A DNA stretch of 64,000 bases from Pedobacter cryoconitis. GTDB taxonomy: Bacteria > Bacteroidota > Bacteroidia > Sphingobacteriales > Sphingobacteriaceae. The notes beneath the pieces are model-generated. The model did no database searches. It had not been told where the DNA came from and saw nothing but the letters and a program-made list of their open reading frames with translations. The DNA lies in contig NZ_JACHCG010000005.1 in the NCBI RefSeq assembly GCF_014200595.1, positions 1-64,000 on the forward strand. The letters are read 5' to 3'. The translations under genes were made by a program, and so were the position numbers. Positions 53,946 to 63,734 of this stretch are shown here, piece by piece; position 1 is the first letter of the stretch; each line of letters begins with the position of its first letter.

Positions 53946-55925
53946 TTATTTATAACTTCTTTGTGCAATTTTGATGTTCTCGAATTTCAACTCCTCTTTA
54001 TGAAGTTCAAACTTAACATCATCCTTGTATTCCCATGCAGATACGTAAGCATAGTTTTCATCATCCCTTAAAGCTTCACCTTCTTCAGTCTGATATTCTT
54101 CTCTGAAGTGACCTCCGCATGATTCATTTCTGTTCAATGCATCCATACACATCAGCTCACCTAACTCGATAAAGTCAGCTACACGGCCAGCTTTCTCTAA
54201 TTCAGGATTGAATTCTTCTGCTATACCTGGAACACGTAAATCAGACCAGAAATCTTTACGCAATTGTTGTATTTCTAAAATCGCTTCAGAAAGTCCTTTT
54301 GCATTACGGGCCATTCCACATTTTTCCCACATGATCTTACCTAATTTCTTGTGGAAGAAGTCTACAGATTTTGTTCCTTTAATCGAGATGAATTTATCAA
54401 GGATAGCTTTAACACTAGCTTCTGCCTCCACAAATGCAGGGTGATCCAGAGGAATTGCTTTAGTAGCTAATTCTTTAGAAATATAAGAACCGATAGTATA
54501 AGGGATTACAAAGTAACCATCCGCAAGTCCCTGCATTAAAGCAGAAGCACCTAAACGGTTGGCACCATGGTCAGAGAAGTTAGCTTCACCTAAAGCATAT
54601 AAACCCGGTACAGTAGTCATCAGGTTATAATCTACCCATAGCCCACCCATTGTATAGTGAACTGCAGGATAAATACGCATTGGTAAATCATAAGGATCTT
54701 CACCGGTAATTTGTTTGTACATGTCAAACAAGTTTCCGTATTTCTCTTTGATCACCTCACGGCCTAAGCGCATGCAAGTTTCTTTATCCGGATTGTGGAT
54801 ATTGTGTACTGAAGCTTCAATACGTCCGTAACGCTCTGTATTTGCTTTGAAATCCAGGTATACAGCCAGTTTAGAAACACCAACACCATAACCAGCGTCA
54901 CAACGCTCTTTGGCAGCTCTTGAAGCCACGTCACGTGGAACAAGGTTACCGAAAGCAGGATAACGACGCTCTAAATAATAATCTCTTTCCTCTTCAGGAA
55001 TATCTGTTGCTTTACGCTGATCGTCTTTTTTCTTAGGAACCCAGATACGTCCGTCATTACGCAATGACTCAGACATCAGGGTTAATTTCGATTGGTGATC
55101 TCCCGATACCGGGATACACGTAGGGTGGATCTGGGTAAAACAAGGATTACCAAAGAAAGCTCCTTTTTTGTGTGCTTTCCAGGCAGCAGTCACGTTACTT
55201 CCCATTGCATTGGTAGAAAGATAGAATACGTTTCCGTAACCACCAGTTCCTAATAATACCGCATGACCGAAGTGACGTTCCAGTTCACCTGTAATTAAGT
55301 TACGGGCAATAATACCACGTGCTTTACCTTCAATTTTAACAACTTCAAGCATTTCGTGACGGGTAAACATCTCGACTTTACCCATACCAATCTGACGCTC
55401 TAAAGCACTGTAAGCGCCTAATAGCAATTGCTGACCAGTTTGTCCGGCAGCATAAAAGGTACGCTGAACCTGGGTACCACCGAATGAACGGTTATCCAGT
55501 AATCCACCATACTCTCTCGCTAAAGGAACTCCCTGAGCCACACACTGGTCAATGATATTCGCACTTACTTCAGCTAAACGGTGAACGTTAGCTTCACGGG
55601 CGCGGTAATCACCACCTTTAATCGTATCGTAGAATAAACGGTAAACACTGTCACCATCATTCTGATAATTTTTTGCTGCATTGATACCGCCCTGAGCCGC
55701 AATAGAGTGCGCTCTTCTTGGTGAATCCTGGAAACAAAAACATTTAACTTTATATCCCATTTCGGCAAGGGTTGCTGCTGCCGAAGCGCCTGCAAGTCCT
55801 GAACCTACTACTACAATTTCTATACTTCTTTTATTCGCCGGATTAACCAGAGGCATTGAAGACCTCAGTTTAGTCCATTTCACGGTCAGTTCCCCTTCCG
55901 GTATATTTGCATTAAAATCTGCCAT
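53946..55925 (-). CDS. sdhA: Succinate dehydrogenase/fumarate reductase flavoprotein
   Basis: A 659-aa catalytic subunit with covalent FAD. FAD-binding [19 protein letters not shown], the His-FAD region [20 protein letters not shown], and the substrate site [13 protein letters not shown]. The length and the [16 protein letters not shown] start fit the Bacteroidota b558-type enzyme, which is wired to a single cytochrome subunit. Whether it works as dehydrogenase or reductase cannot be read from sequence. Confidence 0.97.
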   Translation of the reverse strand: MADFNANIPEGELTVKWTKLRSSMPLVNPANKRSIEIVVVGSGLAGASAAATLAEMGYKVKCFCFQDSPRRAHSIAAQGGINAAKNYQNDGDSVYRLFYDTIKGGDYRAREANVHRLAEVSANIIDQCVAQGVPLAREYGGLLDNRSFGGTQVQRTFYAAGQTGQQLLLGAYSALERQIGMGKVEMFTRHEMLEVVKIEGKARGIIARNLITGELERHFGHAVLLGTGGYGNVFYLSTNAMGSNVTAAWKAHKKGAFFGNPCFTQIHPTCIPVSGDHQSKLTLMSESLRNDGRIWVPKKKDDQRKATDIPEEERDYYLERRYPAFGNLVPRDVASRAAKERCDAGYGVGVSKLAVYLDFKANTERYGRIEASVHNIHNPDKETCMRLGREVIKEKYGNLFDMYKQITGEDPYDLPMRIYPAVHYTMGGLWVDYNLMTTVPGLYALGEANFSDHGANRLGASALMQGLADGYFVIPYTIGSYISKELATKAIPLDHPAFVEAEASVKAILDKFISIKGTKSVDFFHKKLGKIMWEKCGMARNAKGLSEAILEIQQLRKDFWSDLRVPGIAEEFNPELEKAGRVADFIELGELMCMDALNRNESCGGHFREEYQTEEGEALRDDENYAYVSAWEYKDDVKFELHKEELKFENIKIAQRSYK

Positions 55926-55954
55926 TTTATTTAGCGTTTTATACGTTCGAAATT

Positions 55955-56635
55955 TTATTTAATAAGTCCTGTATGCACTGCAATAGGCATAGCTGCAAAA
56001 AGTAAGGCAATGATAATCGAATACCATACACCGAATCCTTTGATAAGCGGACTATACTTCTTGTGGTTCCATCCTAAGGTCTGGAATGCAGAAGCAAAAC
56101 CGTGTAATAAATGGTAAGCTAAGGATGCCATTGCAAGGACATATAAAACCACGATCCAAACATTTTGAAAAGTCTCTCTCATTACTGCGTACAAATCTTC
56201 ATGTCCATTTGAATCTGTTGTTGGGATACCTGTAAAACGAGATACTACCCAGAAATTAGATAAATGCACAATCAGAAAGATTAACAATAATGTTCCTAAT
56301 AATCCCATTGAGCGGGAGTACCATTTACTATTTGCATTTCCATCATTCACTGCATATTTTACCGGACGGGAAGCCTGATTCTGAAAAGTCAGACGAAGGC
56401 CCTGTACAATGTGTAAAAGCAAACCAACCATCAGTATAACTTCTGACCCTCTGATTAACCAGTTTGTAGCCATGAAGTGGGCACCAAGATTGAATGTTAA
56501 TCCACCGTCATTCAGAAATATCAACGAATTGATAAAGCAATGCACAATTAGAAATAAAATAAGAAACAGGCCGGTGATACCCATTATTAGTTTTTTTCCT
56601 ATAGACGAGGAAAAAGCGTTTCCGAAACTAGCCAT
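55955..56635 (-). CDS. sdhC: Succinate dehydrogenase cytochrome b558 subunit
   Basis: A 226-aa membrane anchor with five helices, binding haem. [19 protein letters not shown] start, [20 protein letters not shown] and [20 protein letters not shown] with conserved His ligands. It is the single-subunit type that replaces SdhC plus SdhD. I use ATG 56635; the frame extends to 56698, but the longer form adds residues before the usual family start. First gene of sdhCAB. Confidence 0.93.
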   Translation of the reverse strand: MASFGNAFSSSIGKKLIMGITGLFLILFLIVHCFINSLIFLNDGGLTFNLGAHFMATNWLIRGSEVILMVGLLLHIVQGLRLTFQNQASRPVKYAVNDGNANSKWYSRSMGLLGTLLLIFLIVHLSNFWVVSRFTGIPTTDSNGHEDLYAVMRETFQNVWIVVLYVLAMASLAYHLLHGFASAFQTLGWNHKKYSPLIKGFGVWYSIIIALLFAAMPIAVHTGLIK

Positions 56636-56794
56636 TAGATTTATATTTTTGAGTTCTATTCCTGCAAAAGTATTTAATAAATGACTTAATTTATACAAGA
56701 ATTCCAGTTAAAATCAATAAATAAACTATTTAGAAACGTTCTAAGTTTTATGGTTTTAGGGGGTTATTGTGCAAATTACACGAACAAGAGGGCA

Positions 56795-56829
56795 TAAAAA
56801 AACGGGAAGCAATTGTGATTGCTCCCCGT
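56795..56829 (-). terminator. Terminator after the HtrA protease gene
   Basis: On the minus strand, a 12-bp stem (56818-56829 with 56802-56813, one mismatch), a 4-base loop, then TTTTTTT. It follows the HtrA stop by 26 bases. Confidence 0.88.
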
Positions 56830-56854
56830 CATTAAACCTTTAAAATCTGATACT

Positions 56855-58390
56855 TTAGTTAAAGCTGAAAGTGTAATTTCCGTTAGGTCCGATTCCCGCT
56901 ACAGTAGTCTTTCCGTTTTTAGAAGTTGGCAAGGCAGCCTCCACATCTTTCGCGCTGTTTACTGGTTTACCATTGATACTGGTTACTAACAATCCTTTAG
57001 GGATATCCAGGTTATCAAATGCCTTACCTGGCTCAACAGCAGTCACTACAACTCCGTTTTTAGCACCAAACTTAGCTTTGATTGCTGGCGATGCCGGTGC
57101 AAATGAAGCACCCAGTTTACTCATCGTTGTCCCTGTAGTTTTTGCAGCAAGTACAGTTTTTGCTTTATTTAAGCTTTCATCACCTTTCAAAGTAACGTTT
57201 ACATTCTGCTCTTTTCCATCTCTTGAAATCGTCAGCTGCACTTTATCACCAGGGCTCATACGACCAATTTTTTCCTGAAGATCCGGAGAAGCAAAAACCT
57301 CTCTGCCTTCTACTTTTTTGATGATATCCCCTTTTTTAATTCCTGCTGCTGCGCCACCACCATTTGGCATCACATCATTTACATACAGACCTGAGACATC
57401 ACTGATCTTCAGGTTTTCTGCTGCATCAGCATTCAATTCCTGGAAAGTAACACCTACATAACCGCGTTTTACACTACCGTATTTTTTAAAATCTTCTAAG
57501 ATCTTTTTAGCAAGGTTTACAGGAATAGCAAATCCATATCCTTCATTCGTACCTGTCTGAGAAGCGATCGCCGCATTTATTCCAATCAGCTCACCGTTTG
57601 CATTTACTAACGCACCCCCACTGTTTCCAGGATTAATAGCTGCATCAGTTTGAATGTACGATTCAATTGCACTGTTTGTTCTTGCAGGTGCTTTACCAGT
57701 ACGCTGGTATTCTTCATATTCTTCTTCAGTAGGCTGCTGATCTCTGTTTAAAATACCGATTGCGCGGGATTTAGCACTGACAATACCAGCAGTTACTGTA
57801 GTTTGCAGATCTAATGGGAAGCCCACAGCCAATACCCATTCTCCTACCTGAACATTATCAGAGTTACCCATTTTTACTACTGGTAAGTCCGAAGCATCTA
57901 CTTTGATTAAAGCAAGATCCGTATTCGGGTCTCTGCCAATCACCTTAGCTTCTACTTTGCGGCGGTCTGAAAGAACGACCTGAATCTTGTCTGCGTTATC
58001 TACCACGTGATTGTTCGTTACGATATAACCATCAGGCGTTAAGATCACACCCGAACCCGAAGCTGCCCTTGGTGCACGTGATCTTCTGCCACCACGGCCA
58101 CCGAAGAATTCTTCCATCATATCCATCGGAGAGCCTGAGCCTCCTCCGTCTGAACCTTCTGCTTTAAAAGTTGTTCTGATATGTACTACTGCCGGGGAAA
58201 CCGCAGCTGCAGCCTGAACGAAGTCAACTGCCCCCGTTGAAGAAATTTTTGATGGGTTACTTGCAAAAAGAACATTTTGCTTTTCAGTTAGTGTCATTCC
58301 GTTTGAACTGCGTTCAAACATTTTATAACCGCCAATTGCTACTGCACCTCCAATGAATGCAGCTAAAACTATTAATGCTATTTTTTTCAT
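56855..58390 (-). CDS. HtrA/DegP-type periplasmic serine protease
   Basis: A 511-aa envelope quality-control protease/chaperone. Signal or anchor segment residues 3-24. Trypsin domain about 105-290 with the triad His128 (TNNHVVD), Asp158 (NTDLALIK) and Ser257 (GNSGGA). A Gly/Arg-rich loop follows FFGG (about 95-112). Two PDZ domains follow (about 300-400 and 425-505). The length fits the two-PDZ DegP/DegQ class. It is a single-gene unit between terminator and its own promoter. Confidence 0.95.
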   Translation of the reverse strand: MKKIALIVLAAFIGGAVAIGGYKMFERSSNGMTLTEKQNVLFASNPSKISSTGAVDFVQAAAAVSPAVVHIRTTFKAEGSDGGGSGSPMDMMEEFFGGRGGRRSRAPRAASGSGVILTPDGYIVTNNHVVDNADKIQVVLSDRRKVEAKVIGRDPNTDLALIKVDASDLPVVKMGNSDNVQVGEWVLAVGFPLDLQTTVTAGIVSAKSRAIGILNRDQQPTEEEYEEYQRTGKAPARTNSAIESYIQTDAAINPGNSGGALVNANGELIGINAAIASQTGTNEGYGFAIPVNLAKKILEDFKKYGSVKRGYVGVTFQELNADAAENLKISDVSGLYVNDVMPNGGGAAAGIKKGDIIKKVEGREVFASPDLQEKIGRMSPGDKVQLTISRDGKEQNVNVTLKGDESLNKAKTVLAAKTTGTTMSKLGASFAPASPAIKAKFGAKNGVVVTAVEPGKAFDNLDIPKGLLVTSINGKPVNSAKDVEAALPTSKNGKTTVAGIGPNGNYTFSFN

Positions 58391-58513
58391 CAGTTTGTTA
58401 ATTTATGTATTTAATGGTATCGAAGCTTGCATGGGCCTAACTTTATTCAGTAATTTGAGCATTCAAACTCATGCAGGTTTCATTTGTGTGTGTGTTTCTT
58501 TGTTCGTATTACT

Positions 58514-58521
58514 CAAAGTTA
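58514..58521 (-). promoter_or_regulatory. -7 promoter box for the HtrA gene
   Basis: On the minus strand this reads TAACTTTG, a TAnnTTTG match. It would give a leader of about 120 bases, long compared with other genes here. No TTTG partner at the usual spacing. Confidence 0.45.
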
Positions 58522-58573
58522 ATACCAATACAACGATATTTGTGTCACCGAAGCATCCCTTAATTGTTAAAAA

Positions 58574-59389
58574 ATGTTAAATACCAAACCCACCGATCCG
58601 TTAAAACCACATTTCTATAAATACCAGGGTGCAGGCAATGATTTTGTCTTAATTGATAACCGCAGCCAAACATTTCAATATAAGGATAATAATATTGTCC
58701 ACCAACTGTGTGACAGGCGTTTTGGCGTTGGCGCAGACGGTTTGATGCTGCTTCAGAACCACTCAGAATACGATTTCGAAATGATTTATTTCAATGCAGA
58801 CGGAAACCTGAGCAGTATGTGCGGAAACGGGGGAAGATGTATTGTCGCCTTCGCTAAACACTTAGGAATCATAGATACGCAAACTAACTTTCTGGCAGTT
58901 GACGGCCCTCATTATGCCAAAATTTCAGAGAAAGGGAACTGGGTTGATCTGCAAATGATTAATGTGCATCAAATTGGCAGGGACGGAGAAGCTTATGTGC
59001 TCAATACAGGCTCTCCGCATTATGTAGCACAGGTTACCGCGCTGAAAGAAATGGATGTCTTTAAACAAGGCAGCAAAATCCGTAACAATACGACTTACAA
59101 AAAAGAAGGGATTAATGTAAATTTCGTAGAAGACAAGGGCGACCATTTGTTTGTACGCACTTTTGAACGCGGTGTAGAAGACGAAACTTTTGCGTGCGGA
59201 ACCGGAGTTACTGCTGTTGCACTGGCTATAGCTAAACATCATGGAAAAACCGGCAGTCAGGTAACCGAAATAGAAGTACTCGGCGGGAACCTTCGTGTTG
59301 GCTTTCACTATGACGGACAGGAATTTACCAAAGTGTTTTTATGCGGCCCGGCAGAGCTTGTTTTCGAAGGAAATATTAAACACATCTAG
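58574..59389 (+). CDS. dapF: Diaminopimelate epimerase
   Basis: Converts LL-DAP to meso-DAP for lysine and peptidoglycan synthesis without cofactor. It starts KPHFYKYQGAGNDFVLIDNR. The two catalytic cysteines are Cys83 (MCGNGGRC) and Cys208 (FACGTGVTAVAL). 271 aa, full length. It overlaps the convergent helicase stop by 4 bases, so the two genes share their ends. Confidence 0.97.
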   Translation: MLNTKPTDPLKPHFYKYQGAGNDFVLIDNRSQTFQYKDNNIVHQLCDRRFGVGADGLMLLQNHSEYDFEMIYFNADGNLSSMCGNGGRCIVAFAKHLGIIDTQTNFLAVDGPHYAKISEKGNWVDLQMINVHQIGRDGEAYVLNTGSPHYVAQVTALKEMDVFKQGSKIRNNTTYKKEGINVNFVEDKGDHLFVRTFERGVEDETFACGTGVTAVALAIAKHHGKTGSQVTEIEVLGGNLRVGFHYDGQEFTKVFLCGPAELVFEGNIKHI

Positions 59390-61641
59390 TTTTCAGCCAG
59401 ATGGGCAGCAATGCCTATCTTGATTTCCCCAAAAGTAAAGCTCTTGCCCAGATGATCTCTGATGGGCGCCAGGCTCATTGTTTTTAAATCCCTGATGGCT
59501 TCAAGAATATTGTCCAGCTTTTTACGGCCCAAAATATCTTTTGCAGAAATCTCCTGTAAAGCCACGTAATGTGCTAAGTGCCCTTCTATAGTGCCTATCA
59601 CCATTTTCCGCTCTTCAGCAATTTCCAGAATAGTTTTCCCTTTTAAAAAAAGCTCCAGAGAAACAACTTTTGTATCTTCTTTTGGCGCTTTAGGGGTTGC
59701 TGTTTTTTTCGTTCTCTCCTTTTTGGCTGTAAAGTCCAGCTTATTAGGCATTGCATAGACCGATTTCATCTGTGCTTCGCGCTCTTTCTGATTCAATAAA
59801 AAACCAACATCTGTTTTCGTGAAATCCGTGCCGTTAATCGTAGCCTGTAATAACCCGGTGGCTTTTCTTATCTTTTTGAATTGCTCGTAAAATAACGATT
59901 CCATTTCCAGTAACTCAGTCAGGAAGGCGGTGACCTGCTTATCCTGTTTCACCAATTCCATCCGTTCAAAAATACGTCTGGAAAGATCCAGGATCAACGG
60001 ATTAAAATAATTCTCGGCGGCTGTAGTCCTCACCAGCAGGTTAGCTAATCCTTCAGCAGACTGGTCATTGCATAAGCGCTGAAGCTGTGCGAGGAATTTA
60101 TTTGCGTTAGCCTTGATTTCACTCAAATCCTTTAGTAAGAGCTGAGCCCATTTGACATGCTTTTGTTTGGAAGATTTATTGATGTCTTTACTGTAAGAAT
60201 GCACATGCTCATAAACGTAATTATCAAGCGGTGTTAAATCAAAACAAGTGATCAGGTAGCTTTTCAGGAAAACCTGGCTCTCCTGCGTAATCTGTTCCTT
60301 CAACTCTTCCTCCTGCTGTTTGTTTTTAGAAAACAGCGCTACATTCTGATCCTGCCTGATTCCTGTCCTTGAAATCTGGGAGGTCAGTACTAATCCATCC
60401 AGTGACCGCAGACGTGACAAGGCTACATAAATCTGTCCGGGTGCAAAAGCATTCCCGATATCAATGATGGCTTTATCAAATGTTAAACCCTGGCTTTTAT
60501 GTACTGTAATCGCCCATGCCAATTTAATCGGGTACTGGATAAACTTACCAATCACCTCTTCTTCGATCTCATTGGTCACCTTATGATTGCTGTACCTTAT
60601 ATTTTTCCAGGTAAATTTCTCCAGGATAATTTTTTCTCTCTCCCCTTCTGTTTCTACCTCTATCCCATCCTCTCCCAGACGAATAACAGTGGCTATTTTT
60701 CCATTAAAATAACGGCGGTCACCACTCTGATCATTTTTGATAAACATGATCTGGGCACCGAGTTTTAATTCCAGCAGATGTTCGGCCGGATAAGAGTTTT
60801 CAGAAAACTCATCTTCTACGGTGGCCTTGAAGAAATAAGACTTCCCGCCAAGCTCCTCCAGACTCTTTTTATTTAAAGTATCTGCACGCTGGTTATGGGT
60901 AGTCAGGGTGATATATTTGTCGTCTTTCGCCGGCTCAAAACCAGCTTTATAATATTTTTCCAGCAGAGTGATATTCTCTGCTGTAATTTCATTATTTCTG
61001 AGGTTATTTAGCAGATCGATGAACACAGAATCTGCTTGTCTGTAGATTTTCTCCAATTCAATATATACCGGAGGATTGTGATACAACGCATGTGCGTCAA
61101 AGAAATAAACACTCTTATAAAACTCTCCTAAAAGCTGCCACTCATTGGATTTGACAACCGGAGGTAACTGGTGAAGATCTCCAATAAACAAGACCTGTAC
61201 CCCTCCAAAGCTGGCATTGTTCTTTCTGATATAACGCAGTACCATATCAATCGCATCCAGTAAATCGGCGCGCAGCATACTCACCTCATCGATGATCAGT
61301 AATTCAAGGTCCTGAAATATTCTTCTTTTGGTGGTGTTCATCTGTAAATGACGAACAATAGATCTTGGTGTATTGTACTGTTGATTGACCGGTTCAACCG
61401 CAGGCTGTTTTGGCAGATAAGTCCCAAACGGAAGCTGAAATAATGAATGGATGGTTACCCCGGCAGCATTAATCGCAGCAATCCCAGTGGGCGCCACAAT
61501 AACCGCTTTTTTATGGGTTAGCTCAATTAAATTCCTCAAAAATGTAGTCTTCCCGGTTCCCGCCTTCCCTGTCAGGAAAATGTGCCTTGAAGTATAGTTG
61601 ATAAATTTAGCCGCTATCTCAGCAGGATTGTATTCACTCAT
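59386..61641 (-). CDS. PIF1-like DNA helicase with C-terminal helix-turn-helix
   Basis: A 751-aa superfamily 1B helicase. Walker A TGKAGTGKTT at residues 24-33, Walker B region LELLIIDEVSMLRADLLDAI, later motifs QLPPVVKSNEW and AWAITVHKSQGLTFDKAIID and YVALSRLRSLDGLVL. A C-terminal winged-helix-like element (KGKTILEIAEERKMVIGTIE) follows a coiled helical stretch. ATG 61641 is preferred to a GTG three codons earlier. Related bacterial proteins act on G-quadruplexes or forks; the role here is not established. Confidence 0.9.
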   Translation of the reverse strand: MSEYNPAEIAAKFINYTSRHIFLTGKAGTGKTTFLRNLIELTHKKAVIVAPTGIAAINAAGVTIHSLFQLPFGTYLPKQPAVEPVNQQYNTPRSIVRHLQMNTTKRRIFQDLELLIIDEVSMLRADLLDAIDMVLRYIRKNNASFGGVQVLFIGDLHQLPPVVKSNEWQLLGEFYKSVYFFDAHALYHNPPVYIELEKIYRQADSVFIDLLNNLRNNEITAENITLLEKYYKAGFEPAKDDKYITLTTHNQRADTLNKKSLEELGGKSYFFKATVEDEFSENSYPAEHLLELKLGAQIMFIKNDQSGDRRYFNGKIATVIRLGEDGIEVETEGEREKIILEKFTWKNIRYSNHKVTNEIEEEVIGKFIQYPIKLAWAITVHKSQGLTFDKAIIDIGNAFAPGQIYVALSRLRSLDGLVLTSQISRTGIRQDQNVALFSKNKQQEEELKEQITQESQVFLKSYLITCFDLTPLDNYVYEHVHSYSKDINKSSKQKHVKWAQLLLKDLSEIKANANKFLAQLQRLCNDQSAEGLANLLVRTTAAENYFNPLILDLSRRIFERMELVKQDKQVTAFLTELLEMESLFYEQFKKIRKATGLLQATINGTDFTKTDVGFLLNQKEREAQMKSVYAMPNKLDFTAKKERTKKTATPKAPKEDTKVVSLELFLKGKTILEIAEERKMVIGTIEGHLAHYVALQEISAKDILGRKKLDNILEAIRDLKTMSLAPIRDHLGKSFTFGEIKIGIAAHLAEN

Positions 61642-61710
61642 ATTTTGCACCGTTGTTGAAAAGCAAAGGTACTAAAGCTTTCCAGAAACTAATTAATCAG
61701 TCGTGGTAGT

Positions 61711-61769
61711 TTATTGTTAAATCAGTATGGGCCTGGTAAAATACCGGGCCCATACTGATTTAACAATAA
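61711..61769. repeat. 59-base hairpin with 23-bp perfect stem
   Basis: 61711-61733 is the exact reverse complement of 61747-61769, and a further GGTA/TACC pair lies inside. It is located 8 bases after the M57 protease stop. No T-run follows on either strand, so it is not a standard intrinsic terminator, although its position downstream of the gene suggests an mRNA 3-prime end structure. Confidence 0.85.
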
Positions 61770-61777
61770 ACATTTGC

Positions 61778-62896
61778 CTAATTAAGCGGGCAATTACCAC
61801 AGTATTTAGATACTGCATTAAAAGTAGCAGTTCTGGTTGTCCCATCCAGACTCGTTATTAAAACGCTGGCAGTGTAACTATAAGGAGCAGTACCGGCAAT
61901 ATTCTTTAAAATAACATTCAAAGTTTCTGTATTCTGACCACTGGTAATTGTTGCAGCGTTACTAGTTACGGTCCAGGCAAAAGTATCACCTAATACTGAT
62001 CCATATACAGTAAATGAATAATCCTGTCCTCTGTAACCGCTGCCAGATCCATAAATACTTGGCGTAGTAGTCCCATACAAATATTTCAATGCCACAATAT
62101 CATTACTATTAAAAGTTCTGTTTCCACCATTTAAACAGGCCAGCATAAATGATCCTGCTTCAGGACCAGAAGGCGTACCTGGTATAAATATAGCCCCAAC
62201 GGTAGAAGCTCCTTCATTGACGGCCTGCCCGCCACAACTGTAAGCTCTGTTTGCCAGATCAGTATGGCGCAAACCAATCGTGTGACCAACTTCATGCTGC
62301 AATACTGAAGCCAGATTTAACAATTCCGGATTTGTGCCATATGCAGCCTCGTTGGTATTCATTCTGATCTCATTAAAGGGTTGCCCTGCTGCCGTTGGAA
62401 AACCAGAAGACCCCAGAACAATCTGACCACCACTCGGGCCCTGATTAAATCCAACAACATTAATGTCCCCTATTGTACCGGTATTTGCACGTTGGAAAGA
62501 GATTCTCAGACCAAGCTGATTATATCTTTCAATCATTAAATCTGTTGCATCACTATAAACAGCTGGTAAATTTGATACTGATATCGTAAAAACACGTTGT
62601 ATGCCTTTTACCACATTGGTAGTCCTGTAGTGTTCTGTTTTAGCAATATTTAAAAGGTTTGTCGTCGGGTTCTCATCCAGTATTTTTTCCGTCAAAAGGA
62701 TATCACCTTCCACTACATAGCCTCCTGGAACCTTTTGAGCTCCAGCAGCACTAAAGCCTAGTTTATTAATTTTTGACTTAACTGAAGCGGATATTTCAGT
62801 ATTCGTATCAACCGTTTTAGAACTTTCCTTTTTTTGGCAGGAAATAAAACCAATAGTCAATAAACCGACCATTAAGAGTAGATTTCTTTTTTTCAT
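61778..62896 (-). CDS. M57-like zinc metalloprotease lipoprotein
   Basis: A 372-aa exported protease. Lipobox-like FISC with Cys20. The zinc motif is HEVGHTIGLRH (His201, Glu202, His205, His211), the HExxHxxGxxH metzincin signature typical of M57 and dual-action HEIGH peptidases. The N-terminal pro-like region is about 30-110 (VVEGDILLTEKILDENP). The C-terminal 100 residues form an Ig-like beta domain (YSYTASVLITSLDGTTRTAT). No methionine-turn is obvious. Likely acts at the cell surface or outside. Confidence 0.85.
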   Translation of the reverse strand: MKKRNLLLMVGLLTIGFISCQKKESSKTVDTNTEISASVKSKINKLGFSAAGAQKVPGGYVVEGDILLTEKILDENPTTNLLNIAKTEHYRTTNVVKGIQRVFTISVSNLPAVYSDATDLMIERYNQLGLRISFQRANTGTIGDINVVGFNQGPSGGQIVLGSSGFPTAAGQPFNEIRMNTNEAAYGTNPELLNLASVLQHEVGHTIGLRHTDLANRAYSCGGQAVNEGASTVGAIFIPGTPSGPEAGSFMLACLNGGNRTFNSNDIVALKYLYGTTTPSIYGSGSGYRGQDYSFTVYGSVLGDTFAWTVTSNAATITSGQNTETLNVILKNIAGTAPYSYTASVLITSLDGTTRTATFNAVSKYCGNCPLN

Positions 62897-62976
62897 GAGC
62901 GTTATTTTAGATTAAATAATATAACTCTAATTTAAATAATTAGTCTTTAAATCCAAACGAATTATTACTAAACAAA

Positions 62977-63011
62977 AAAAAGCCATCTTCCTATCCGGAA
63001 AATGGCTTTTT
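62977..63011 (-). terminator. Terminator after the OmpR-type regulator gene
   Basis: On the minus strand, a 10-bp stem (AAAAAGCCAT, 62977-62986, with 63002-63011) plus inner TTCC/GGAA pairing, followed by a T-run. It lies 18 bases downstream of the regulator stop. Confidence 0.85.
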
Positions 63012-63028
63012 AATAAAAATATTATTTA

Positions 63029-63721
63029 CTAATTAATCAAAAGTTTATAGCCCTTACCATGCACATTCAGAATTTCCACTTTCGGATCTTCTTTTAAGTA
63101 TTTACGGAGTTTGCTCAGGAACACGTCCATGCTTCGCCCATTAAAGTAGTTATCATCATGCCAGATACTTAGCAAAGCTTCTTCGCGGGTAAGCACTGCA
63201 TTTTGTTTTAAGCAGAGCAATTGTAACAACTCGGCTTCCTTGGTCGAAAGTTTTTGCTGCTGTCCGTTATGCTGAATCAGCTGTGTCGTATAATCAAAAG
63301 TATAACTACCAATCTGAAACTGAGACTGAACAGGTGCAGCAACTTTGGTTTCCTTAGCAGATACGCGCTTCAGTAAAGCATTAATTCTAAGTAACAGTTC
63401 TTCAATACGGAAAGGTTTTGTAATGTAATCATCACCTCCCAAATCATAAGCAGAGGCTTTATCTTCCATCATAGCTTTTGCCGTCGCAAAAATAATAGGG
63501 ATATTTTCATTGACCTTCCTGATTTCCTTACCCAAAGCAAAACCATCCTTTTTAGGCATCATCACATCGAGGATACATAAATCGAAAGCTTGTTTATTGA
63601 AAGCACGGAGTCCTTCTTCACCATCAACACATAATACTACATCGAATTTACCCTTTAGCTGTAAATAGTCCTGAAGCAGCATTCCAAGATTAGGATCATC
63701 TTCTACCAATAGAATTTTCAT
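63029..63721 (-). CDS. OmpR/PhoB-family response regulator
   Basis: A 230-aa transcription regulator. Receiver with Asp52 in LCILDVMMPKKDG, acidic pair Asp8-Asp9, conserved Lys in YITKPFRIEELLLRI. Winged-helix DNA-binding domain about 130-230 (LSTKEAELLQLLCLKQNAVL, DVFLSKLRKYLKEDPKVEIL). It follows its kinase gene by 13 bases on the minus strand. Output genes unknown. Confidence 0.93.
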   Translation of the reverse strand: MKILLVEDDPNLGMLLQDYLQLKGKFDVVLCVDGEEGLRAFNKQAFDLCILDVMMPKKDGFALGKEIRKVNENIPIIFATAKAMMEDKASAYDLGGDDYITKPFRIEELLLRINALLKRVSAKETKVAAPVQSQFQIGSYTFDYTTQLIQHNGQQQKLSTKEAELLQLLCLKQNAVLTREEALLSIWHDDNYFNGRSMDVFLSKLRKYLKEDPKVEILNVHGKGYKLLIN

Positions 63722-63734
63722 AAGTAATATTGCG

